DNA from: Desulfuromonadales bacterium
GTDB lineage: Bacteria > Desulfobacterota > Desulfuromonadia > Geobacterales > Pseudopelobacteraceae
DNA length: 6,496 nucleotides
Reading direction: 5' to 3'
Assembly: GCA_015688915.1 (NCBI GenBank)
Contig: JAATGX010000047.1
Location: forward strand, 1-6,496
In this document: positions 1 through 5,589 of the stretch, piece after piece
Layout: the number at the start of each line of letters is the position of its first letter
How positions within the stretch are numbered: the first letter of the stretch is position 1
Program-made: the position numbers and the translations under genes
The notes under the pieces: generated by a model
The model's database searches: none
What the model was told of the DNA's origin: nothing
The model's input: only the letters and a program-made list of their open reading frames with translations

Positions 1-737
1 CAGATCAGCACATAGGTGGACTTGGGGCTGATTACCCAGGCGCCGTACTGTTTTTTCAGAAAGAGCAGGTACGGAGAGGATACGACGAAAAACGCAATCA
101 GCACGAGCGCGACCAGGCGGTGCGCGTTCCCGCGCAGCAGACGCCGCCCCTCACCGGCAAGCGCGGCGGCAATGACGATGATCATTACCAGGAACCCCTC
201 TGACCGGGCCAGGTATGCCAGGGCAAAGGCCGCTCCGCACAGGACGGACAGGGCCGGGGAATTTCGGCGCAACGCCACGCAGAAGAGCCAGAGGGTGATG
301 ACCAGCAGGGCCGTATAGGTGATTTCCGCTTCCGGGGCCCTGACGAGCCAGAGAAAATGGGGAAACAGGGCCGCGACGGTTGCCGCGCCCAACGCCACGG
401 TACGTCCGAAGATCTCCGAGGCCAGCAGCCATACGCCCATGACCAGCACAACCCCCATGATTGCCCCGACCATGGCGGAGGCCAGGAGCAGATCGGGAAC
501 GCCGGGCAACCACCCGACGAGTGCAACCAGCACGGAGTGCAGCGGGGGAACCCACAGGGCCTGCCAGCCGAGTCCGATACCGAAGTGCAGGTTGCGCGCG
601 ATCTGGAGATAGGTCTGGCCGTCGGCCGTGACGCCGGGCCGCGAGAATCGGGAGAAGATGACCCAGAGCGACAGGATCAGCGGTATGAGCGCCAGCAACC
701 GTTTCGGCTCACCGGCGAGTCGTCGGATCAACGCCAT
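1..737 (-). CDS. Integral membrane glycosyltransferase, PMT/ArnT-like (GT39/GT-C type), C-terminus beyond window
   Basis: An open frame of 245 codons with no stop runs off the left edge, so only the N-terminal part is visible. The start is fixed: the codon just upstream of the ATG at 737 is TAA. The protein is very hydrophobic, with likely membrane helices near residues 13-31, 84-106, 113-131, 140-157, 163-195 and 207-228. The loop after the first helix has TADGQTYLQIARNL. Its Asp39 fits the acidic residue that GT-C enzymes of this family use in the first periplasmic loop. APEAEITY (134-141) and LARSEGFL (176-183) resemble the family's P-E and RPEG motifs. Such enzymes move a sugar from a polyprenyl-phosphate donor to lipid, protein or glycan outside the inner membrane; the substrate cannot be told here. 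It lies 14 bases after trpF, probably in the same transcript. The family is fairly sure, the function is not. Confidence 0.72.
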   Translation of the reverse strand, partial: MALIRRLAGEPKRLLALIPLILSLWVIFSRFSRPGVTADGQTYLQIARNLHFGIGLGWQALWVPPLHSVLVALVGWLPGVPDLLLASAMVGAIMGVVLVMGVWLLASEIFGRTVALGAATVAALFPHFLWLVRAPEAEITYTALLVITLWLFCVALRRNSPALSVLCGAAFALAYLARSEGFLVMIIVIAAALAGEGRRLLRGNAHRLVALVLIAFFVVSSPYLLFLKKQYGAWVISPKSTYVLI

Positions 738-751
738 TTACATTGGTCTCT

Positions 752-1369
752 TCATGTCTGTGAACGCTTGGCGGCGGATACGAACGCCCGCACCAGCGAG
801 GCGTCTTTCTTGCCGGGCGCGGATTCCACGCCGCTGGAAACATCCACACCATAGGGCCGCACCTGTCGGACCGCCTCGACCACGTTGCCCGGGTTCAGGC
901 CACCGGCCAGGATGATGTGCCCGGAGCGGGCCGCGCAGGCGGCGAACTCCCAATTGAAACTCCGGCCGGTGCCGCCGTGGGCCGCCGGAGTCCAGGTGTC
1001 CAACAGGCAGGCCGAGACGCGGTAATCCTTGATGGGGTCGAGGCTGGTGATGTTTTTCACGCGAAAGGCCTTGATGACGCGTCGCCTGACGCTGTCGCAG
1101 AAGCCGGGCGATTCGTCGCCGTGGAGCTGGACGATATCCAGCCCGCACAGGTCAGCCGTGGCGTTGACCGTCTCCGCGGTATCGTTGACGAACAGGCCGA
1201 CGGTCTGCACGAAGGGGGGCAGGTGGCGGATGATGCCTGCCGCCTGTTCGGGAAAGATGTGGCGCGGCGACTCGTGGAAGAACACGAAACCGAGCGCGTC
1301 GGCCCCGGCGTCGATGGCGACCAGGGCGTCTTCCAGATTGGTTATGCCGCAAATCTTGACTTTGATCAT
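752..1369 (-). CDS. trpF: Phosphoribosylanthranilate isomerase
   Basis: TrpF converts N-(5-phosphoribosyl)anthranilate to the carboxyphenylamino-deoxyribulose phosphate in tryptophan synthesis, in the cytoplasm. The 205-residue length is normal for this single TIM-barrel family. Visible motifs in order are KICGIT (5-10, with the catalytic Cys7), DALGFVF (24-30), SPRHI (34-38), VGLFVN (57-62), VQLHGDE (80-86), LLDTWTPAAHGGTG (122-135, with the catalytic acid Asp124), ILAGGLNPGNV (153-163) and VDVSSGVES (175-183). I chose the ATG at 1369 because KICGIT must sit at the extreme N-terminus. A longer frame from a TTG at 1414 only adds residues translated from repeat sequence. The start lacks a clear Shine-Dalgarno sequence, and the repeat arm ends about 10 bases before it. 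trpB2 is upstream and a glycosyltransferase follows directly; no other trp genes are in view. Confidence 0.95.
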   Translation of the reverse strand: MIKVKICGITNLEDALVAIDAGADALGFVFFHESPRHIFPEQAAGIIRHLPPFVQTVGLFVNDTAETVNATADLCGLDIVQLHGDESPGFCDSVRRRVIKAFRVKNITSLDPIKDYRVSACLLDTWTPAAHGGTGRSFNWEFAACAARSGHIILAGGLNPGNVVEAVRQVRPYGVDVSSGVESAPGKKDASLVRAFVSAAKRSQT

Positions 1370-1379
1370 AATAGTTTTT

Positions 1380-1494
1380 GCCACAGAGACACGGAGACAC
1401 AGAGAAAAACCCAAAATAGGGAAAAACGATTCACACCATAAATGGTTAACAGGCTTTCTCTGTGCAGTTCTCCGTGTCTCTGCGCCTCCGTGGC
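1380..1494. repeat. Intergenic inverted repeat, CACAGAGACACGGAG family, copy A
   Basis: It fills nearly the whole trpB2-trpF gap. The left arm starts GCCACAGAGACACGGAGA at 1380. The right arm, read on the minus strand from 1494, starts GCCACGGAGGCGCAGAGACA and carries extra units. The shared core AGAGACACGGAGA pairs perfectly between the arms, and CACAGAG pairs next to it. The inner 40 or so bases are AT-rich and unrelated to those of most of copy B. The right arm begins 10 bases after the trpB2 stop and the left arm ends 10 bases before the trpF start. The transcript could fold into a long hairpin, but there is no U-run to suggest a terminator. Confidence 0.85.
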
Positions 1495-1504
1495 CGACTT
1501 GAGT

Positions 1505-2860
1505 TTACAGCTCGATCTTCGGCAGCCGTTCCAGCGCTTGCCGCACCATCTCGCCGGGATATTCGTAGTCTTCCAGCCCGCCCGAGAGGTAGGCGTCGTA
1601 GGCGCCCATGTCCAGTTGGCCGTGGCCGGAGAGGCCGAACAGGATGGTGCGCTCCTTCCCCTCCTCCTTGGCCAGCACCGCCTCGTCGATGGCGGCCCGG
1701 ACGGCGTGGGACGACTCGGGCGCCGGGACGATCCCCTCGCTGCGGGCGAACAGCACGGCCCCCTCGAAGCAGGAATTCTGCTTGTAGGCCTTGGCCTCGA
1801 TCTGGCCCGCATGGTAAAGCTGCGACACCAGGGGCGATTCGCCGTGGTAGCGCAGGCCCCCCGCATGGATGCCGGGCGGCATGAAGTCGTGCCCCAGGGT
1901 GTACATCATGGATATGGGCGCCATCTTGGCCGTGTCGCCGTAATCGAAGGCATACACCCCTTTGGTGAGGGTGGGGCAGGAGGCCGGTTCCACGGCCAGG
2001 CAGCGCACGTTCTTCCCGGTCGCCCGGTCGGCGATGAAGGGGAAGGCCAGCCCGGCGAAGTTGGAGCCGCCGCCGCAGCAGGCGATGACCACATCCGGGT
2101 AGTCGCCGGCGATCTTCATCTGCTCGCGGGCCTCCTGGCCGATCACGGTCTGGTGCAGGCAGACGTGGTTGAGCACACTCCCCAGGGCATAGTTGGTGTC
2201 GCCGTGGGTGGCGGCATCCTCAACCGCCTCGGATATGGCGATGCCCAGCGAGCCGGGGCAATCCGGGTCGTGGGCCAGGATCGCGCGCCCCGAATTGGTG
2301 AATTCGGACGGCGACGGGATCACGTTGGCGCCCCATAACTGCATCATGCTCTTGCGGTACGGTTTCTGGGTACAGGACACCTTGACCATGTAGACCGTGC
2401 ACTCCAAGCCGAACAGGGAACAGGCCAGGGCCAGGGAACTGCCCCACTGGCCGGCGCCGGTCTCGGTGGCCAGGCGGCGGATACCGGCCTGCTTGTTGTA
2501 CCACGCCTGGGGTATGGCCGAATTGGGCTTGTGGGAGCCGGCCGGGGAGACCCCCTCGAACTTGTAGTAGATCTTCGCCGGCGTACCGAGCGCCTTTTCC
2601 AGCCGATGGGCGCGGAACAGCGGCGACGGCCGCCACAGCTTGTAGATCTCGCGCACCTCGTCCGGAATGTCGATCCAGCGCTGTGCGGACATCTCCTGCT
2701 CGATCAGGGCCATGGGAAAGATGGCCAGCATGTCGTCCGGGGTGACCGGTTTGAGGGTCTGGGGATTGATAACCGGCGCCAGCGGGCCGGGCATGTCCGG
2801 TATGATGTTGTACCACTGTTTGGGGATCTGCTCTTCGTTGAGGAGGATCTTGGTGTTCAT
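1505..2860 (-). CDS. trpB2: TrpB2-type tryptophan synthase beta-like PLP enzyme
   Basis: At 451 residues this is longer than the classic TrpB1 (about 400) and matches the TrpB2 branch, the 'TrpB-like' family with an extended N-terminus. The PLP lysine is Lys111 in AGSHKPNSA. ETGAGQWG (133-140) is the catalytic glutamate motif, with Trp where TrpB1 normally has His. CCGGGSNF (261-268) is the glycine/serine loop that holds the PLP phosphate. The C-terminal LSGHGQLDMGAY (410-421) is also family-like. Known TrpB2 enzymes join serine or O-phosphoserine to indole, some without TrpA; others may have a different role. The start at 2860 has GGGAG seven bases upstream. Its position just before trpF supports a tryptophan role, while hom upstream leaves other amino-acid chemistry possible. 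The family is certain, the exact substrate is not. Confidence 0.93.
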   Translation of the reverse strand: MNTKILLNEEQIPKQWYNIIPDMPGPLAPVINPQTLKPVTPDDMLAIFPMALIEQEMSAQRWIDIPDEVREIYKLWRPSPLFRAHRLEKALGTPAKIYYKFEGVSPAGSHKPNSAIPQAWYNKQAGIRRLATETGAGQWGSSLALACSLFGLECTVYMVKVSCTQKPYRKSMMQLWGANVIPSPSEFTNSGRAILAHDPDCPGSLGIAISEAVEDAATHGDTNYALGSVLNHVCLHQTVIGQEAREQMKIAGDYPDVVIACCGGGSNFAGLAFPFIADRATGKNVRCLAVEPASCPTLTKGVYAFDYGDTAKMAPISMMYTLGHDFMPPGIHAGGLRYHGESPLVSQLYHAGQIEAKAYKQNSCFEGAVLFARSEGIVPAPESSHAVRAAIDEAVLAKEEGKERTILFGLSGHGQLDMGAYDAYLSGGLEDYEYPGEMVRQALERLPKIEL

Positions 2861-2901
2861 GGGGTAGCTCCCGGCATGAGTTTTAGGCTGAAAACCTTAC
2901 A

Positions 2902-3064
2902 TCTGCCACAGAGACACGGAGGAAAAGCGGGAGAAAACCAAAAACCCTTGTTAAGGGCAACAACCGGAAAGCAAAAACATTCGGGTCAGACCTTGATGTC
3001 TTCTGATTTTTCCCTTTGGTTTCAGGTTTTGCCTTTCTCCGTGTCTCTGCGTCTCCGTGGCGGA
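2902..3064. repeat. Intergenic inverted repeat, CACAGAGACACGGAG family, copy B
   Basis: It occupies most of the 222-base hom-trpB2 gap. The left arm reads TCTGCCACAGAGACACGGAG from 2902. The right arm on the minus strand reads TCCGCCACGGAGACGCAGAG from 3064 and continues into ACACGGAGAAAGGCAAAACC. The two arms share AGAGACACGGAG, and the right arm has an extra GGAGACGC unit. The inner sequence of about 75 bases includes a small CCCTT/AAGGG hairpin at 2945-2957 and shows no gene. The right arm begins about 20 bases after the hom stop. No U-run follows, so I do not call a terminator. Confidence 0.85.
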
Positions 3065-3082
3065 TTTTTTTGTTTTCTCGTT

Positions 3083-4399
3083 TTATTCCAGGTTGTCCTC
3101 GATCCTGATGAAGCCGGTCTTCTCGCAGATGATGTCGAAACGGTCGATCTCCTCCAGGGCGGATTGCACAGCGCCCTCGCGGGCCTCGTGGGTCATGATC
3201 ACGATCGGCACCGGCGTGCTGTCGTCGGCCTGATGGGCGGTTTGCACCATGGACTCGATGCTGATGCCGTGCGTGCCCAAAGCGCCGGCGATGGCCGCCA
3301 GCACGCCCGGTTTGTCCAGGGCGCTGAAGCGCAGCATGTACTTGCTGACGATCTCGGCCATCGGCTTGACCGGGATGGAGCCGACCTTGTCGTCCAGGAA
3401 GCCCAGCGGCGCGATCCTGCGCCCGGCCCCGGCCACCATGCTGCGGGACAGGCCGATCAGGTCGCCCACGATGGCGCTGGCGGTCGGGTTCTGGCCCGCG
3501 CCGCGGCCGTAGAACATCACCGGGCCGACAAAGTCGCCGGTCAGGCGGATGGCGTTGAAGACGCCGTTGACCTCGGCCAGCGGGTTATGCAAGGGGATCA
3601 TGGTGGGGTGAACGCGGGCTTCGATCTGGCCGTCGGTCAGTTTGCCGATGGCCAGCAGTTTGATGCGATAGCCGAAATCACTGGCAAACTTGACGTCCAG
3701 GCCGCTGATGCGGGAGATGCCCTCGGTATAGATATCCTTGAAGTCGATGCGGGTGCCGAAACAGAGCGATACCAGGATGGCCAGCTTGTGGGCCGTATCG
3801 ACCCCCTCGATATCGAAGGTCGGGTCCGGCTCGGCATAGCCCAGTTCCTGGGCGGTCTTCAGCACGTCGCTGAAGTCGGCTCCTTCCTGGGTCATGCGGG
3901 TCAGGATGTAGTTGCAGGTGCCGTTCATGATGCCGATGACGCTGCCGAAGCGGTTGGCGGCCATGTTGCCCTTTATGGCGGTCAGCACCGGGATGCCGCC
4001 CCCTACCGAGGCCTCGAACTGCACCTCCACGTTGTTGCGGGCCGCGGCGGAGTAGATCTCCTCGCCATGCAGGGCCAGGAGCGCCTTGTTGGCGGTAACG
4101 ATGTGCTTGCCCGTGGCGATGGCCTTTAGCACAAAGGTCTTGGCCGGCTCGTAGCCGCCCACCAGTTCGATCACCACCGAGATGTCCGGATCGTCGAAGA
4201 TGGCGTTGACATCGGTGGTGAGAACGCCGGGGTCCACCCGGACCCCGCGATCGGTGGTTATGTCCAGGTCGGCGATCCGTTTCAGGACAATGCCCGTCCC
4301 CACCTTGTCGCGGATGACATCCGCGTTCTGCCGGAGCAGCGTTACCACCCCGGCGCCGATGTTGCCGAATCCGATCAGACCTATCTGTATGTCGTTCAT
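3083..4399 (-). CDS. hom: Homoserine dehydrogenase with C-terminal ACT domain
   Basis: This enzyme reduces aspartate semialdehyde to homoserine with NAD(P)H, the branch point towards threonine and methionine, in the cytoplasm. The length (438) is normal for the monofunctional form, with no aspartokinase fused. The NAD(P)-binding GFGNIGAG is at 10-17 and IADLD at 42-46. KHIVTANKALLA (98-109) holds Lys105. FEASVGGGIPV (128-138) and NGTCNYILTRM (159-169) are family signatures. GYAEPDPTFDIEGVDTAHKL (187-206) carries Glu190, Asp201 and Lys205, matching the catalytic acid and lysine positions. GRGAGQNPTASA is at 298-309. Residues 356-430 form an ACT domain (RFSALDKPGVLAAIAGAL), which usually gives feedback inhibition by threonine. 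AAAGG lies eight bases before the ATG. No thrB or thrC is next to it; it sits between nusB and trpB2, each gap filled by a repeat. Confidence 0.97.
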   Translation of the reverse strand: MNDIQIGLIGFGNIGAGVVTLLRQNADVIRDKVGTGIVLKRIADLDITTDRGVRVDPGVLTTDVNAIFDDPDISVVIELVGGYEPAKTFVLKAIATGKHIVTANKALLALHGEEIYSAAARNNVEVQFEASVGGGIPVLTAIKGNMAANRFGSVIGIMNGTCNYILTRMTQEGADFSDVLKTAQELGYAEPDPTFDIEGVDTAHKLAILVSLCFGTRIDFKDIYTEGISRISGLDVKFASDFGYRIKLLAIGKLTDGQIEARVHPTMIPLHNPLAEVNGVFNAIRLTGDFVGPVMFYGRGAGQNPTASAIVGDLIGLSRSMVAGAGRRIAPLGFLDDKVGSIPVKPMAEIVSKYMLRFSALDKPGVLAAIAGALGTHGISIESMVQTAHQADDSTPVPIVIMTHEAREGAVQSALEEIDRFDIICEKTGFIRIEDNLE

Positions 4400-4407
4400 G
4401 TGGATAA

Positions 4408-4412
4408 CCTTT
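4408..4412 (-). promoter_or_regulatory. Ribosome binding site of hom
   Basis: AAAGG on the minus strand lies eight bases before the ATG at 4399. It supports this start, which also places the NAD-binding glycine motif at residue 10 as expected. Confidence 0.65.
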
Positions 4413-4440
4413 AACGAAAATCGAAATGCAAAAACCAGCC

Positions 4441-4593
4441 TCTCACAGAGCTCACGGAGGCACAGAGAACATCAAAAACAATATTTCGTGAGAGAAAGGC
4501 ATTAGAAACTAAATTCCCTATTTTAGTAGGGCACCATCCGAGATACTGAAATCCGGTTTTTGCCTTTCTCCGTGTCTCTGTGCCTCTGTGAGA
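4441..4593. repeat. Intergenic inverted repeat, CACAGAGACACGGAG family, copy C
   Basis: It fills most of the 202-base nusB-hom gap. The outermost ten bases of the arms, TCTCACAGAG at 4441-4450 and its complement at 4584-4593, pair perfectly. Inward the units are shuffled: the left arm continues CTCACGGAGGCACAGAG, and the right arm, on the minus strand, continues GCACAGAGACACGGAGAAAG. The inner part is AT-rich and holds a small CCCTA/TAGGG hairpin (4516-4531). The right arm begins nine bases after the nusB stop. No gene and no typical terminator are seen in the gap. Confidence 0.85.
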
Positions 4594-4601
4594 AACGGTG
4601 T

Positions 4602-5036
4602 TTAAAGTTCTTCGCCTGTTTCTTCCGTCTTGGCGCACGCCTCGATCTCGTCCAGGATGCCGTTCACAAAGGAGGGGGACTCCTTGTCCCCGAATTTGCG
4701 GGCAATCTCGATCGCCTCGTTGATGCTGACCTTCTTGGGAATGTCGGCGCGGAACATGAGTTCATAGGTTGCCAGCCGCATGACGTTCAGGTCCACGCGC
4801 GGCATCCTGGCGAGCGACCAGTTCCTGGAGCGGGCCTTGATCGCCTCGTCGATGACCCCGCGCCGATCAGACACGCCCTGTACCAGTCCTTCGGCAAACT
4901 CCCTGACACGGCCCGTAACCTCGTCCCGCTCCTCGCGGAAGGTCCGCAGGGTTTCACGCAGCCCGGCGGACGGATTCGCGTCCAGGGCGTAAAGCATCAG
5001 CAGCGCCAGTTCGCGCGCTTCCCGTCGTAGCCCCAT
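4602..5036 (-). CDS. nusB: Transcription antitermination factor NusB
   Basis: NusB binds boxA RNA together with ribosomal protein S10 (NusE) and keeps RNA polymerase elongating through rRNA operons. The 144-residue length is usual. The N-terminal RREARELALLMLYALD (4-19) is the arginine-rich RNA-binding helix typical of the family. RVDLNVMRLATYELMF (80-95) and VSINEAIEIARKFGDKESPSFVNGILDEI (103-131) are the core helical signatures. Its ATG shares one base with the ribH stop (TAATG at 5034-5038), so translation is probably coupled to ribH; GAAGG lies about a dozen bases upstream, inside ribH. The ribH-nusB pair is common across bacteria. The C-terminus is short and acidic. Repeat copy C starts nine bases after the stop. 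Confidence 0.96.
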   Translation of the reverse strand: MGLRREARELALLMLYALDANPSAGLRETLRTFREERDEVTGRVREFAEGLVQGVSDRRGVIDEAIKARSRNWSLARMPRVDLNVMRLATYELMFRADIPKKVSINEAIEIARKFGDKESPSFVNGILDEIEACAKTEETGEEL

Positions 5037-5503
5037 TACTTGATCGCCTTCAGCAGGTTGACGGTTTCGATGGCGGTGACAGCCGCTTCGAAGCCCTTGT
5101 TGCCCGCCTTGGTGCCGGCCCGTTCCACGGCTTGTTCGATGGTATCGGTGGTCAGCACCCCGAAGGATACCGGTACGCCGCTCTCCAGCGATACGGAGGC
5201 CACGCCCTTGGAAACCTCGGCCGCCACGTAGTCGAAATGGGGCGTGGAGCCGCGGATGACGGCACCCAGACAGATGATGGCGTCATAGCGGCAGGTCTCG
5301 GCCAGTTTCTTGGCGGCCAGGGGAATCTCGAACGCGCCCGGGACCCTGGCGACATGGATGGCCTTGTCGTCCGCGCCGTGGCGGACCAGGGCATCCACGG
5401 CCCCTTCCAGCAGACGTTCGGAGATGAAACTGTTGAAACGGCTGACGATGATGCCGAACCTGAGCCCCTTGGCCTCAAGTTTTCCCTCAAAGATTTGTGG
5501 CAT
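5036..5503 (-). CDS. ribH: 6,7-dimethyl-8-ribityllumazine synthase
   Basis: RibH condenses the ribityl-amino-pyrimidinedione with 3,4-dihydroxy-2-butanone 4-phosphate to give lumazine, the step before riboflavin, in the cytoplasm. The 155-residue length is normal; the enzyme usually forms pentamers or 60-mer shells. The substrate-binding SRFN is at 21-24 with Phe23. VPGAFEIPLAAKKLA (54-68) and CLGAVIRGSTPHFDYV (78-93) are hallmark motifs, with the catalytic His89. PVSFGVLTTDTIEQAVERAG (111-130) contains Arg128, which contacts phosphate. A strong AAAGGAG lies six bases before the ATG. The other riboflavin genes (ribD, ribE, ribBA) are not in view; the upstream neighbour is cbiD, across an 86-base gap, so a promoter is likely in that gap. 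Confidence 0.97.
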   Translation of the reverse strand: MPQIFEGKLEAKGLRFGIIVSRFNSFISERLLEGAVDALVRHGADDKAIHVARVPGAFEIPLAAKKLAETCRYDAIICLGAVIRGSTPHFDYVAAEVSKGVASVSLESGVPVSFGVLTTDTIEQAVERAGTKAGNKGFEAAVTAIETVNLLKAIK

Positions 5504-5509
5504 GGCAAT

Positions 5510-5516
5510 CTCCTTT
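5510..5516 (-). promoter_or_regulatory. Ribosome binding site of ribH
   Basis: AAAGGAG on the minus strand sits six bases before the ATG at 5503. It is the strongest Shine-Dalgarno sequence in the window and fixes the ribH start. Confidence 0.85.
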
Positions 5517-5535
5517 ATGCGACGTAAAGAAACTG

Positions 5536-5575
5536 GAATGCTAGCATATTTTTTTTCGGCCGGGGGAAAAAAGTG
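5536..5575 (-). promoter_or_regulatory. Possible promoter of ribH-nusB
   Basis: The only clearly AT-rich stretch between cbiD and ribH is here. On the minus strand a run of eight A's leads into TATGCT (5543-5548), a fair -10 box. The candidate -35 region, about 17 bases upstream, reads TTTTCC and is weak. Transcription would begin near 5536, leaving a leader of roughly 30 bases. The -10 overlaps a perfect 10-bp palindrome, ATGCTAGCAT (5538-5547), which might be chance or a protein site. No FMN riboswitch could fit in so short a leader. Confidence 0.35.
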
Positions 5576-5589
5576 TGGCCGGGGAGGGC

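Noticed and set aside
1380..1494. Rho-independent terminators formed by the intergenic repeats
   Set aside because: The stems are long, imperfect and widely separated, and no U-run follows in the transcript direction.
1442..2338. Plus-strand open frame of 298 codons
   Set aside because: It is antisense to trpB2 and its first residues come from the repeat arm. There is no recognisable domain or ribosome binding site.
2531..4129. Long plus-strand open frame of 532 codons
   Set aside because: It lies antisense to hom and trpB2, runs through a repeat, and its product shows no family motif. Long shadow frames are expected opposite GC-rich genes.
1380..4593. CRISPR-like array from the repeated CACAGAGACACGGAG units
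   Set aside because: The units are inverted pairs spread across three gaps between genes, without regular spacers or cas genes.
5504..5589. FMN riboswitch or terminator before ribH
   Set aside because: The gap is only 86 bases and lacks the conserved FMN-element helices. The GGCC/GGCC pairing near the T-run has only four base pairs.
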